A DNA stretch of 64,000 nt, taken from Rathayibacter iranicus NCPPB 2253 = VKM Ac-1602 (GTDB lineage: Bacteria; Actinomycetota; Actinomycetes; Actinomycetales; Microbacteriaceae). The position numbers were made by a program, and so were the translations under genes. A model generated the notes under the pieces. It had not been told where the DNA came from. It ran no database searches and worked only from the letters and a program-made list of their open reading frames with translations. Of this stretch, positions 43,084 through 51,629 are shown piece after piece. Within the stretch, counting starts at the first letter, position 1. Each line of letters opens with the position of its first letter. The DNA lies in NCBI RefSeq assembly GCF_003149025.1, contig NZ_QGDV01000013.1:1-64000 (forward strand), read 5' to 3'.

Positions 43084-44001
43084 ATGAGTGTCACCACCCT
43101 CCTCATCGGGATCGAGACCGGGGGCACCAAGGTGGTCGCCGCGGTGGCAGCGCGCGACGACCCCGAGCGAATCCTCGCCACGACCACGCTGCCCACTCGC
43201 GGACCCGCCGAAACCCTCGCGGACCTCGCCGCATTCGTGAACGGCCACGGAGTCGAGGGGAGCGTCGCCGCCGTGGGCGTCGCCTCCTTCGGGCCGCTCG
43301 ATATCACTCCGAGCTCCCCCGGCTACGGCCGACTGACGTCGACACCGAAGCTCGGCTGGGAGGGCACGGACGTCCTCGGCCCGATCCGGGACGCCGCTCC
43401 CGGCGCTCGCACGGGACTGGTCACCGACGTCAATGGCGCTGCCCTCGGCGAGGCGCGGTGGGGTGCGGGAGTGGGGGTGGGCCATTTCGCCTACCTCACT
43501 GTCGGCACCGGAGTCGGCGGAGGCATCATCTCCGGCGGTCGCCTCCTCGCCGGCAGCGGCTGGCCCGAAGTCGCCCACCTGCTGCCCCGCCGCCACCCCG
43601 AGGACCGCTTCGAGGGCACCTGCCCGTTCCACGGCGACTGCGTCGAGGGCCTGGTGGCGGGCCCCGCGATCGCCGCCAGGTGGGGAATCGACGGATCGAG
43701 CCTTGGGGCGGAAGCGGCCGCGGCGAACCTCCGCTTCAGCTCCTACTACCTCGCGCAGCTCGTCATGACGCTGGCGTACGTCACCGGCGTACGCCTGGCC
43801 GTCGTGGGCGGCGGAGTATCGAAGACGCCGGGCCTCATCGACGCGGTCCAGGCGGAGGTGAGACGTCTGATGGGCGCTCCGGGAGCGACGGGGGCGGGAG
43901 GCGACCCGGTCCGTGTCGTCCGCCCGGCGCTGGGGGATGAGTCGGGTGTGCGCGGCGCGCTGTCGCTGGCGGACTCCCTCCTCGGCGACACGCAGCGCTG
44001 A
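43084..44001 (+). CDS. ROK-family sugar kinase (fructokinase-like)
   Basis: A 305-residue kinase. Phosphate loop IGIETGGTKVVAAV at the N-terminus, GVASFGPLD, TVGTGVGGGII (adenosine region), and the zinc-type motif CPFHGDCVEGLVAGPAIAAR as in fructokinases of the Mak/GmuE group. Catalytic Asp in VTDVNGAALGEARWG. Phosphorylates a hexose, probably fructose. ATG 43084 is preceded by GGAGAACC. Not in an operon. Confidence 0.9.
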   Translation: MSVTTLLIGIETGGTKVVAAVAARDDPERILATTTLPTRGPAETLADLAAFVNGHGVEGSVAAVGVASFGPLDITPSSPGYGRLTSTPKLGWEGTDVLGPIRDAAPGARTGLVTDVNGAALGEARWGAGVGVGHFAYLTVGTGVGGGIISGGRLLAGSGWPEVAHLLPRRHPEDRFEGTCPFHGDCVEGLVAGPAIAARWGIDGSSLGAEAAAANLRFSSYYLAQLVMTLAYVTGVRLAVVGGGVSKTPGLIDAVQAEVRRLMGAPGATGAGGDPVRVVRPALGDESGVRGALSLADSLLGDTQR

Positions 44002-44047
44002 CCGTCGCGACACGCAGGGCCACGCCGCTCAGCCGGCGTCATTGCTC

Positions 44048-44137
44048 GTCCGATCTGCAAGTACCCGTCCGATCTGCAAGTACCCGTCCGATCTGCAGGT
44101 ACCCGTGCGATCTGCAGGTACCCGTCCGATCTACAGG
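44048..44137. repeat. 19-base intergenic tandem repeat, four units plus a partial fifth
   Basis: The unit GTCCGATCTGCAAGTACCC repeats at 44048, 44067, 44086 and 44105 with one or two changes. A truncated unit follows at 44124-44137. The repeats are contiguous without spacers. It lies between convergent ROK kinase and glycosyltransferase genes. Confidence 0.92.
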
Positions 44138-44174
44138 CTTTCCCGCACTAAACCCCCGTCCCCACGGCATGGAC

Positions 44175-45548
44175 TCACTCACGGAACGCCGAATCCCCTG
44201 CAAATCGCACGGCACCAAGAAAGCCACCCGAACCCGAGCCGGTCAACGCCGCGTGTGCGCGCTGCGGCCCAGGCTCACGAAGGAGCCCCTCGGCGAGCGC
44301 GTCCAGCCGGTCCCGGGCCTCGCCGTTCAGGGCGAGCATCCGTCGCGCCGCATCGGCGAGCTGATCCGGAGTCGCGGAGTTCGGGTCAAGTACCGCCGCG
44401 ACACCCGCGTCCTCGAGGGCGGCGGCACCCGCGAACTGGTCGGTCGAGAACGGCAAGACGACGAGCGGGACGCCCGCGTTCATGGCCTCCGTGACGCTGT
44501 TATTACCGCCGTGGCTCACCGCGAGATCGGCACGACGCAGCAGGGTGACCTGGGGCAGGAAGCCGCGCACGAGCCAGCCGTCGGGGATCCGGCCGAGCGC
44601 CGACGGGGCCGTCGCGCCGACCGCGAGTGCCACGCGGACCGGTCGTCCCTCGGCCTCCACCTCGGCGAGCGCGGCGACGACGCGCGCGAGCACATCCTCG
44701 CGCACCGAGAGGAAGCTGCCGAAGCTCACGTAGACGAGCGGGTCGCTCGACGCGGCGAGCCACGCCTGCACTTCAGCATCGTCTGGCTCCTCTCGGACCG
44801 CCGAGCCGAGGAACGCATACGGAGGTAGCTGCGCGCTGCGGGCGGGGTCGTGCAGCTCCCCTGGGTAGTTCAGCAGCAGCACGTCGCCGGTTTCCGCAAA
44901 GGCATCGGCGCTGGGGGGCGCGGATGGGTCGAGCGCGGCGAGCGCGGCGTTCCACTCGGCGGTGAAGGAGTCGCGCACCTCTTCGCAGAGAGCGCGCAAC
45001 GCGTCGAGGTCGTCCGGTTCCGGCGCGAACGCGTCGGGCCACACGGGCGGGAAGCCGTAGACCTCGCCGGGCACCGTCAGCGCACTCGGGTGCCCGAGCA
45101 CGACATCGCCGTACGGCACACGGAGCGCGCGCAGCGCGACGCGCGCCGTGAAGGCCAGGTGGTCGACCACGATCGTGTCCGGCTGCACCTCGTCGAGGAT
45201 CTCGCGCAGTCGAGCGGAGACACCGGCCGGGTCCCAGAGCAGGTCGGTCAGCCGCTCACGCGCCTGGTAGGTGAGCGTGGGAACCATGCCGAGTCGCGTG
45301 GCGTCGAAGAAGCCGCGGAGCGAGGCTCCCTCGTCTGGCGCCTGGTCCTGGGCGCGGATCGTGCCCGGGTTCGACCCGCGCCCGAGTCGCAGCCGGACGT
45401 GCTCGAACCCGAAGCTGGCCACGATCGACCGGGTCGCCTCGCCCGTCGCGACGACCACGCGCTCATCCGCCTGTTGCCAAGCGGTGCCGAGCGTCGCCAG
45501 CGGGAGCAGGTGCGAGGCGTAGTCGGGACTGACGATCAGCAGGGTCAC
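44175..45548 (-). CDS. UGT/MGT-type glycosyltransferase (GT1)
   Basis: A 457-residue GT-B glycosyltransferase. The N-terminal acceptor domain starts TLLIVSPDYASHLLPLATL. The donor domain has VYVSFGSFLSV, then DGWLVRGFLPQVTLLRRADL, and the nucleotide-sugar motif VSHGGNNSVTEAMNAGVPLV with PFSTDQFAGA. This is the macrolide/UDP-glucuronosyl type. Its start overlaps the stop of the upstream HEAT-GT4 gene (ATGA), so the two are co-translated. Acceptor unknown: a glycolipid, carotenoid or small molecule. Confidence 0.88.
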   Translation of the reverse strand: MTLLIVSPDYASHLLPLATLGTAWQQADERVVVATGEATRSIVASFGFEHVRLRLGRGSNPGTIRAQDQAPDEGASLRGFFDATRLGMVPTLTYQARERLTDLLWDPAGVSARLREILDEVQPDTIVVDHLAFTARVALRALRVPYGDVVLGHPSALTVPGEVYGFPPVWPDAFAPEPDDLDALRALCEEVRDSFTAEWNAALAALDPSAPPSADAFAETGDVLLLNYPGELHDPARSAQLPPYAFLGSAVREEPDDAEVQAWLAASSDPLVYVSFGSFLSVREDVLARVVAALAEVEAEGRPVRVALAVGATAPSALGRIPDGWLVRGFLPQVTLLRRADLAVSHGGNNSVTEAMNAGVPLVVLPFSTDQFAGAAALEDAGVAAVLDPNSATPDQLADAARRMLALNGEARDRLDALAEGLLREPGPQRAHAALTGSGSGGFLGAVRFAGDSAFRE

Positions 45549-47680
45549 GAGGCTCCCAGGACGGAGCGAGAGCGGACGGGATGCTCCTGGTCCGCCGTCG
45601 CCTGCGTGTAGACCTCTGCCAGCGCGCGCGCCATTGCCTGCACCGTGTAGCGGTCGGCGACCATTGCCCGGCCGCGGGCCGCGGCGCGTTCGCTGAACGG
45701 TCCTGCCGCCACGTCGAGCGCGGCGGCGGCTGCTCCAGCGAGCGCCGCGGGGTCTGACGTCTCGACGAGGAATCCGGTCTCCCCCTCCTCGACGTAGGTC
45801 GCTGGTCCGCCGGTCGCGGGCGCGACGACGACCAAGCCTGCGGCAAGCGCTTCAAGCAGTGCGATGCCGAACTCCTCCTTCATGCTCGCGCAGACATACG
45901 CCCCGCCCGGCGCCGCCAGCCCTGGCCGACCGTGCCGGACCGCTCCCAGCCACCGCGAGACCGTGCCGTTCGGGCGGTGCCCGGCCACAAGGAGCCCGTC
46001 GCCCGCGACGGCGGCGATCCGATCGAGTTGCTCGCGCTCGTCCGGGCTCGGGTCGATCACGTCCCCGCCGACGAGGAGGAGGTTCGCCCGGGCGCGGAGC
46101 GCGAGATCGGCCGCCCACGCCTCCGCCAGTGTTGCCATCCCCTTGACCCGGTGCAACCGGCCGACGCTGAGCAGCAGCGGCAGGCTGCGGCGCGCCTCAG
46201 GGAGCGCGGCGAGCAGCCGATCGAGCAGCGCGAGGTCGTCGCCCTCGTCGGGGGCGACCGACTCGCCGGCCGCCGAAGCACGCGCAGCCTCCTCTCCGCG
46301 CTCGACCAGGCGCACGTCGATCCCCTCGGAGACGGTCGAGTGCCGCTCGGGATGTGCCGTGATGTCGATGCCGAGCAAATCCTGCATCGTCTCGGCGAGC
46401 TTCTCGCGCGGGAAGAGCACGGTGTGGGCGGCGTCGGCGGCAAGGCGCTGCACGAGGCGCACCCGGAACCAGAAGTGCTCGCTCACATCCCGCTCACCGA
46501 AGTCGGCGCGGGTCAACGCTCCGGAGGCGTCCAGCCCGGAGATCAGCGCGTGCGGATCCGGGGCGAGAGTGAACACGACGGGGATGTCGAGCTCGCGCGC
46601 GACCGCGGCGGCCGCCAGCGATCCGACGTCCGCCACCCGCAGGTGCAGCACGTCGACCCTCCCCGCCGCTCGAAGGATGCGGCGGATGCCGCGTTGGGCG
46701 GCGATTCGGCGGTTCCAGGCCTGGGGCATGGCCACGGCGGGACCTACGAACGGCACGGGAGCGAAGGCGTGTCCGGAGGAGGAGAGTTCACCGAGAGCGC
46801 GCTCAGCGTCGGCCGGGGTCCCCCGCGAGAGGGTGAGCACGCGTTCGATCCCGTCCTGCTCGACGAGCGCGTCGCCGAGCCGCACGAGCAGCGTCGCGAT
46901 ACCACCGTTGTCGCCCGCTCCCACACGGGTGAGCGTGCCGTCGATGTCGGCGTGTACGAAGAGTTGCGCGATCGTCGCCCCGGCGGTCGTGGCAGGAGCG
47001 GGGGCCAGATCCACGAGCGCCAGGCGGGCGAGTGGCCCGATCGGGGCGTCCTCCTCCGCCAGCCGGGTCAACAGCAGCTCTGCGTCATCGGATCGACGCT
47101 CGCCGAGGGCCTCGGTCGCCGCGGTTCGCGCGCTCAGACTCTCGCTGCGATCGGCGGCGATGTGCAGGAGTGTCCGCTCGGCGATCGCGCCGGGAACCAG
47201 CCCCAGGGTCTCCACGTAGCGGCCGCGTGCCTGGGCGTCACTTTCGCCGATTAGCGCGCTCTCCAGCGCCACGGCCAGCAGGTCGGGGGTCGAGGAGGCC
47301 CAGAGGAGGAGCGTGCGCTGAGCAAGCATGCCCGCGAAGTCGCCGTCACGGACCATCCGCAGCAGCGGACCTATCGCGGCGGGGCGCGGGAGTCGTCCGC
47401 CGAACGCCCAGGCGGCGTGCTCGCGGAGGAACGGGCGCTCGTGCTCGAGCAGCAGCAGCAGCGAGAGGTCCGCCTCCTCGTCGAACACCTGCGCGAGCGA
47501 GTGCACGGCGGCGATGGCCGTCAGCTGGTCGGAGGGGTCCACTGCGGCCCGGGTGAGCAGGCGCACGGCGCGGCCCCCGCCATCGCTCACCGCCGCGACG
47601 GTGAGTTCATCCGCCGCCCTGATCGCCTCAAGCAGGGTGGGTGCGCTGCGGACGGCGTCAAGAACGGTCTGCGTGGCCAT
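45545..47680 (-). CDS. HEAT-like repeat domain fused to a GT4-type glycosyltransferase
   Basis: A 711-residue two-part protein. Residues 1 to about 240 are helical HEAT-like repeats (TAIAAVHSLAQVFDEEADLS, PFLREHAAWAFGGRLPRPAA, ARTAATEALGERRSDDAELL). From about 245 it is a GT-B enzyme with a nucleotide-sugar domain LLLSVGRLHRVKGMATLAEA and KEEFGIALLEALAAGLVVVA (the E-x7-E motif of GT4). The N-terminal helices could serve protein binding. The fusion is unusual. Its stop overlaps the MGT-type enzyme, suggesting consecutive glycosyl transfers. Confidence 0.85.
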   Translation of the reverse strand: MATQTVLDAVRSAPTLLEAIRAADELTVAAVSDGGGRAVRLLTRAAVDPSDQLTAIAAVHSLAQVFDEEADLSLLLLLEHERPFLREHAAWAFGGRLPRPAAIGPLLRMVRDGDFAGMLAQRTLLLWASSTPDLLAVALESALIGESDAQARGRYVETLGLVPGAIAERTLLHIAADRSESLSARTAATEALGERRSDDAELLLTRLAEEDAPIGPLARLALVDLAPAPATTAGATIAQLFVHADIDGTLTRVGAGDNGGIATLLVRLGDALVEQDGIERVLTLSRGTPADAERALGELSSSGHAFAPVPFVGPAVAMPQAWNRRIAAQRGIRRILRAAGRVDVLHLRVADVGSLAAAAVARELDIPVVFTLAPDPHALISGLDASGALTRADFGERDVSEHFWFRVRLVQRLAADAAHTVLFPREKLAETMQDLLGIDITAHPERHSTVSEGIDVRLVERGEEAARASAAGESVAPDEGDDLALLDRLLAALPEARRSLPLLLSVGRLHRVKGMATLAEAWAADLALRARANLLLVGGDVIDPSPDEREQLDRIAAVAGDGLLVAGHRPNGTVSRWLGAVRHGRPGLAAPGGAYVCASMKEEFGIALLEALAAGLVVVAPATGGPATYVEEGETGFLVETSDPAALAGAAAAALDVAAGPFSERAAARGRAMVADRYTVQAMARALAEVYTQATADQEHPVRSRSVLGAS

Positions 47681-48004
47681 GGTTCACCTGGTCTGTCGGA
47701 GTGGATCGTGCAGGGGCGCGCGGCCCCCGGGCGTTTCCGGGAGCGGCGGACCGGTATCGAGCATGCCGCGCCGTCGGCTGGGATTTCGCCACTTGCGTCG
47801 GAACTCCCGCCGCGATAGGCCCGACTGTCAAGGGGGTACTGCTGACGCCGATAGCGCCAAACGCCGTGGCCGACCTGCACGGGTGCTGAGAGCCGGCGCC
47901 CGGTCATTGCACGACGACGAGATCGAGATATATCGTGTATTTCATCCACTCGCGTTATATCGCGTTACGATCACGCGCCCCATCCGGTGCAGGAGGAGGA
48001 GTTC
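47681..48004. other. intergenic region upstream of the DUF4097-PadR pair
   Basis: About 320 bases between divergent genes. The last 90 bases hold two TATATCG-containing sites listed separately. The remainder shows no supported gene or structure. Confidence 0.4.
47927..47964 (+). promoter_or_regulatory. paired TATATCG sites, candidate PadR operator
   Basis: GATATATCGTG (47927-47937) and GTTATATCGCG (47954-47964) lie 27 bases apart, 40-80 bases before the DUF4097 start, in an AT-rich stretch. PadR regulators often bind paired, ATAT-containing sites in front of their own operon, and a padR gene is encoded here. Assignment is inferred. Confidence 0.45.
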
Positions 48005-48910
48005 ATGTCGCTCGAGAAATGGCTCGTGCAGGCGGGCGAATCGAAAGTCATCGACCTCGACATCGTCCGCTCGGTCTCGATTGCCCTGGTTGGCGGTCAG
48101 ATCGACGTCATCGCCCACGACGAACCCACGGCTCGCGTCGAAGTGGCAGAGGTGAGCGGACGCGCTCTCAAGGTCTCGATGGACGGCGACCGTCTCGAGA
48201 TCGACCACATTCAGCTGCGCTGGGACACCATCGTCGATGTCGTGAAGGGACTTGGCCGCCGTGGCGATCGCGCCGACATCAGCCTCCTCGTCCCCCGCGG
48301 TGTCGCCTTGAAGTTCGACACCGTCTCTGCCGACGGCCTGGTGTCCGGCCTGCACAGCGACGCGCGCATCTCGACGGTCGGCGGCGACATCGTCATCGAC
48401 GGCCTGCATGGCGACATCGAGGTGAACACCGTCCACGGCGAGCTCTCGGTCCGCAACCACACCGGCCGCGTGAGCGCGCGCACCATCTCGGGCGACGTGG
48501 CCGCAGCCGGCGCACTCACCCGTTTCTCGGTCGATGGCGTATCGGGAGACGTCTTCGTCGATGCGGACGGCACTCCCGACCACATCCAGTCCAATACCGT
48601 CAGCGGAGACCTCACGGTCCGCGTCGACGAGGGCCTCGGCGCCCGGTACCGGATCAACACGGTCTCGGGGAACTTGCAGCTCGACGGCTCGATCGTGAAG
48701 GGCACCTTCGGGCGCGGCTTTACCTCGACCACCGGCTCCCTCGACTCGACGTGGGTCGATGTCGCCGCCAACTCCGTCTCGGGCGACGTCACTGTCGTTC
48801 GCCGCGCACCCGCCTCCGCCACGGCCTCTGTCGATGAAGGGAGCGGCTGGGGCTCCCCCGGCTCCGCTCCCTCCGATGAGCAGCGCCCAACCGACGGAGG
48901 TGTGCTGTGA
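48005..48910 (+). CDS. DUF4097-family beta-helix protein
   Basis: A 301-residue protein rich in short repeats typical of DUF4097: SADGLVSGLHSDARISTVGG, HGDIEVNTVHGELSVRNHTG, ISGDVAAAG, VSGDVFVD, VSGDLTVR. They predict a right-handed beta-helix. No signal peptide, so cytoplasmic. ATG 48005 follows GGAGGAGG. Coupled (GTGA overlap) to the padR gene, a pairing that is common in actinobacteria. The function of the family is unknown. Confidence 0.85.
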   Translation: MSLEKWLVQAGESKVIDLDIVRSVSIALVGGQIDVIAHDEPTARVEVAEVSGRALKVSMDGDRLEIDHIQLRWDTIVDVVKGLGRRGDRADISLLVPRGVALKFDTVSADGLVSGLHSDARISTVGGDIVIDGLHGDIEVNTVHGELSVRNHTGRVSARTISGDVAAAGALTRFSVDGVSGDVFVDADGTPDHIQSNTVSGDLTVRVDEGLGARYRINTVSGNLQLDGSIVKGTFGRGFTSTTGSLDSTWVDVAANSVSGDVTVVRRAPASATASVDEGSGWGSPGSAPSDEQRPTDGGVL

Positions 48911-49596
48911 GTCCCGTCTTCGGTCACGGTCGTCTCCGCCTCTACCTGCTCAGCCTCCTCGCCGAGGAGCCGCGCCACGGCTACGAACTGATCCAGGCCC
49001 TCAGCGAGCGCTTCGGCGGAACCTATGCCCCCAGTGCGGGCACCGTGTATCCGCGCCTGGCGAAGCTCGAGGAGGAGGGCCTCGTCACGAAAGAGGCCGA
49101 CGGCCGCAAGACCGTCTACTCCATCACCGATGCCGGTCGTGCCGAGCTCGCGAATCGCGCGACCGACCTCGGCGACATCGAGGAGGAACTCACCGACTCC
49201 GTCCGTCGCCTGGCCGACGAGGTCCGCCTTGGAGTAGCGGAGGCAATGAAGAGCCTCCGCGCAGATCTCGCCAGCGCCGCCCGCGACGCCCGTGGCTCGA
49301 GCGGACGACGCGCCGAGCACGCTGACGAGTCACCATCGTCCCCGACGCAGGACACGAAGGACGTTCCGGGCACGCAGGACACGCATGACACGCATGAGCA
49401 CGTCACGACCGACGCGCGCACCGCGTCGCGCCTCGCCCTTCGCGACGCCGAAGTGCTGCTCACCGAGTTCCGCGACGAAGTGCGGGCCGAGTTGCGCACG
49501 GCCGCTGCCACGGGAGCCGTCACCTCCGCCAGCGTCGACGCCCTCCACACGGCGCTCGCCCAGGCTCGCGCGGCGGTCCGCTCGACCCTGAGCTGA
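48907..49596 (+). CDS. PadR-family transcriptional regulator
   Basis: A 229-residue regulator. The winged-helix domain is HGRLRLYLLSLLAEEPRHGY, then APSAGTVYPRLAKLEEEGLV and KTVYSITDAGRAEL, all PadR hallmarks. The long C-terminal part, with a Thr/Asp/His-rich linker and helices, is an extended dimerisation region. GTG 48907 overlaps the DUF4097 stop. It likely represses this operon through the sites at 47927-47964. Confidence 0.9.
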   Translation: MSPVFGHGRLRLYLLSLLAEEPRHGYELIQALSERFGGTYAPSAGTVYPRLAKLEEEGLVTKEADGRKTVYSITDAGRAELANRATDLGDIEEELTDSVRRLADEVRLGVAEAMKSLRADLASAARDARGSSGRRAEHADESPSSPTQDTKDVPGTQDTHDTHEHVTTDARTASRLALRDAEVLLTEFRDEVRAELRTAAATGAVTSASVDALHTALAQARAAVRSTLS

Positions 49597-49617
49597 CTCC
49601 CGCCCACCACCCACCCG

Positions 49618-49690
49618 CCCAGGGAAGCTTGAACCGTCGAGGGAGCCAGCGCTCGCTGGCCCCCCTCGACGGTTCGAAGTTCCCCCCGGC
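49618..49690. repeat. dispersed palindromic repeat, family B copy 5 (strong hairpin)
   Basis: TTGAACCGTCGAGGGAGCC, then CAGCG-CT-CGCTGG, and CCCTCGACGGTTCGAAG form an almost fully paired hairpin between convergent padR and the quinone reductase gene. This is the best-preserved copy in hairpin form and a plausible bidirectional terminator. Confidence 0.85.
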
Positions 49691-49697
49691 AGTGGAG

Positions 49698-50693
49698 TTA
49701 CCGGCCGGCCTCGTGGATGTCGCGCGCCTTGGTGACGCGCGCGGGGTCGACCGGATTCATGCCGAGCACGATCTTGCCGCGCGAATGACGCTTCTCCAGG
49801 TCCTCGAATGCGTCCTGCACCTGATCGAACGGGTAGAAGCCCGAGACCAGCACGCGCAGCTTCTGGTCGCGCACGAGCCCCACCAGCTCGCCAAGGATCT
49901 CGGTATCGCGCCGGGCGGTTTCGGCGTCGGGCCAGACGGCCCGCAGTTCGATCTCCTTGCGGTCGTCGCTGGAGTGGAAGCGCCCATCGACGATGCCGAG
50001 CTCGTCGGCCAGCTCGGGATTCGTGCCGCCGAAGTTGTCGAGAAACACGCTGACTCCGTCTGGGGCCGCCGCGCGGATACGCTCCGCGATCCCGTCGCCG
50101 TAGACGATCGGCTTCACACCAATCTGGCGTAGGTAGTCGAAATTGCGCTCGCCGCAGGTGCCGATCACGGTGGCGCCGCGGAGCTTGGCGAGCTGGATCT
50201 CGAGGCTGCCCACTCCGCCAGCCGCCGCCGAGACGACGACGGTATCGCCGGCCCGCACTCGCGTGGCCTCCAGCGCGCGACAGGCCGTAACTCCGGCGAG
50301 GAACAGCGCTCCGCCGACCTCCCAGCTCACCGCAGCAGGCTTGGCAACCAGATTCTCCCGCGGCACGACGACGTGCGTGGCGTGCGAGCCGACGAGCGCG
50401 TGGCCGACCACATCGCTGCGCAGCTTGAGGTCGCTAACCCCCTCGCCAAGGCCGATAACGACGCCCGAGAAGTCGGTGCCCTGGCGCATCGGGAACGCGG
50501 CGGAGTGGTCGGAGTCGAACTCCCCCTGCCGAATGAACGCCTCCATGTGGTTGACCCCGGCGGCGAGAATCTCGACGAGCACCTCCCCGCGGCCTGGGCT
50601 GGGGCGCTCCACCTCGGCGATGTCAAGGACCTCCGCACCGCCGAAACGGGAGTATTGGACGACACGGCTGGAGGTGTGACTGAGGCGGGACAT
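49698..50693 (-). CDS. MDR-family NADPH:quinone reductase-like oxidoreductase
   Basis: A 331-residue medium-chain dehydrogenase/reductase of the zinc-free quinone oxidoreductase group. N-terminal GroES-like part QYSRFGGAEVLDIAEVERPS; the NADPH site VVVSAAAGGVGSLEIQLAKL has the AAxGGVG motif. No catalytic zinc Cys set is seen. Expected to reduce quinones or enones using NADPH. Convergent to padR across a hairpin repeat. Confidence 0.88.
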   Translation of the reverse strand: MSRLSHTSSRVVQYSRFGGAEVLDIAEVERPSPGRGEVLVEILAAGVNHMEAFIRQGEFDSDHSAAFPMRQGTDFSGVVIGLGEGVSDLKLRSDVVGHALVGSHATHVVVPRENLVAKPAAVSWEVGGALFLAGVTACRALEATRVRAGDTVVVSAAAGGVGSLEIQLAKLRGATVIGTCGERNFDYLRQIGVKPIVYGDGIAERIRAAAPDGVSVFLDNFGGTNPELADELGIVDGRFHSSDDRKEIELRAVWPDAETARRDTEILGELVGLVRDQKLRVLVSGFYPFDQVQDAFEDLEKRHSRGKIVLGMNPVDPARVTKARDIHEAGR

Positions 50694-50725
50694 GCCTCAT
50701 CATCGTCCCGCGCCGCCGAAAATCC

Positions 50726-50962
50726 CTACCCCCGAAGAGGGGAGTTCAGTGAGGAGGCGTCGTTCGGGCAGTACAGCTGTGTGCGCGGACCGGAGCGGTC
50801 GATGACATGCTCCGACATCGGATGTCCACAGAGCGGGCAGGCCTGGCCGGCGGGCGCTTCCTGCTCAGGCTGATCGTAGGGGCCCAGCGGCGGCGGGCCG
50901 ATCCAGGGGAAAAGACGCGCGTTGAAGCGCTGATAGAGGGAGCCGCTCTTCTTTCGCGTCAT
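50726..50962 (-). CDS. small zinc-ribbon-like conserved protein
   Basis: A 78-residue protein. ACPLCGHPMSEHVIDR and a later Cys (LYCPND) give Cys/His spacing of a small zinc-binding module. The N-terminus is basic (MTRKKSGSLYQRFNARLFPW). Small proteins of this kind are common in Microbacteriaceae, with no known role. Divergent from marR across an operator-like palindrome. Confidence 0.7.
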   Translation of the reverse strand: MTRKKSGSLYQRFNARLFPWIGPPPLGPYDQPEQEAPAGQACPLCGHPMSEHVIDRSGPRTQLYCPNDASSLNSPLRG

Positions 50963-50965
50963 ATC

Positions 50966-50979
50966 CTTAGTGTACTAAG
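50966..50979. promoter_or_regulatory. palindrome CTTAGT-GT-ACTAAG, candidate MarR operator
   Basis: Six-base perfect arms around a GT centre, 68 bases before the marR GTG and directly upstream of the divergent small protein gene. MarR proteins usually bind such palindromes in their own promoter. The assignment is inferred. Confidence 0.55.
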
Positions 50980-51046
50980 TATTGGCGGTGCACTCAGCAT
51001 CAGCCCAGGTACTCAGCAGCATCAGCCCACAGGAGAGGAGCGCACC

Positions 51047-51517
51047 GTGGATCCCGCCACGCCCGCCGACCCCGACCTGCTCGCCCTGCACAACCAGGTG
51101 TGCTTCTCGCTCGCGGTCGCGGCACGCACCGTCATCGGCCTGTACCGCCCCGTGCTCGAGCCGCTCGGCCTCACGCATCCGCAGTACCTCGTGATGCTCG
51201 CGCTCTGGGAGCGCAGCCCGCGCTCGCTGACCGACCTCAGCACCGCCCTACGCCTCGAGCCGGCGACCCTCAGCCCTCTGGTCAAGCGCCTGGAAGCGGG
51301 TGGTCACGTGACCCGCGCTCGGAGCGCCGGAGACGAGCGCCGCCTCGACGTCGCCCTCACCGCCTCGGGAGCCGCACTGCGCGAACAGGCGCTGCAGGTT
51401 CCGCCACAGATTCTCGAGCGCCTCGATCTCCCGGTCGACGAACTGACGGCACTGCGCGAGAGTCTCATCCGCTTGATCCCCGCCGCCACGCAGCCGCCCA
51501 CCGAACGCGGGGTCTGA
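51047..51517 (+). CDS. MarR-family transcriptional regulator (OhrR-like)
   Basis: A 156-residue winged-helix regulator. LGLTHPQYLVMLALWERSPR, LRLEPATLSPLVKRLEAGGH and the wing RSAGDERRLDVALTASGAAL are typical. A Cys in NQVCFSLAVAART near the N-terminus matches the redox Cys of OhrR-type peroxide sensors. GTG 51047 follows AGGAGAGGAG. No ohr gene is adjacent. Possible target is itself and the divergent small gene, or the quinone reductase further away. Confidence 0.88.
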   Translation: MDPATPADPDLLALHNQVCFSLAVAARTVIGLYRPVLEPLGLTHPQYLVMLALWERSPRSLTDLSTALRLEPATLSPLVKRLEAGGHVTRARSAGDERRLDVALTASGAALREQALQVPPQILERLDLPVDELTALRESLIRLIPAATQPPTERGV

Positions 51518-51593
51518 GCGCGCCGCGGACCCGCCGGGAAAACTCCCGGTCACAGCGCGGGATCAGCCTCCGCTCGGCGCGCTCTCGGCCGTC

Positions 51594-51621
51594 TTGACTG
51601 CCCCACTGCACGGAGTAGTGT
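51594..51621 (+). promoter_or_regulatory. promoter of the KimA-like gene, giving a leaderless mRNA
   Basis: TTGACT (51594-51599) and TAGTGT (51616-51621) are 16 bases apart. The GTG at 51630 lies eight bases after the -10 box, where transcription should begin. An in-frame TTG at 51594 is therefore the -35 box, not a start codon. Confidence 0.65.
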
Positions 51622-51629
51622 CGTCGCTC

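Noticed and set aside
44048..44137. CRISPR array
   Set aside because: Units are only 19 bases, contiguous, with no spacers, and no cas gene is near.
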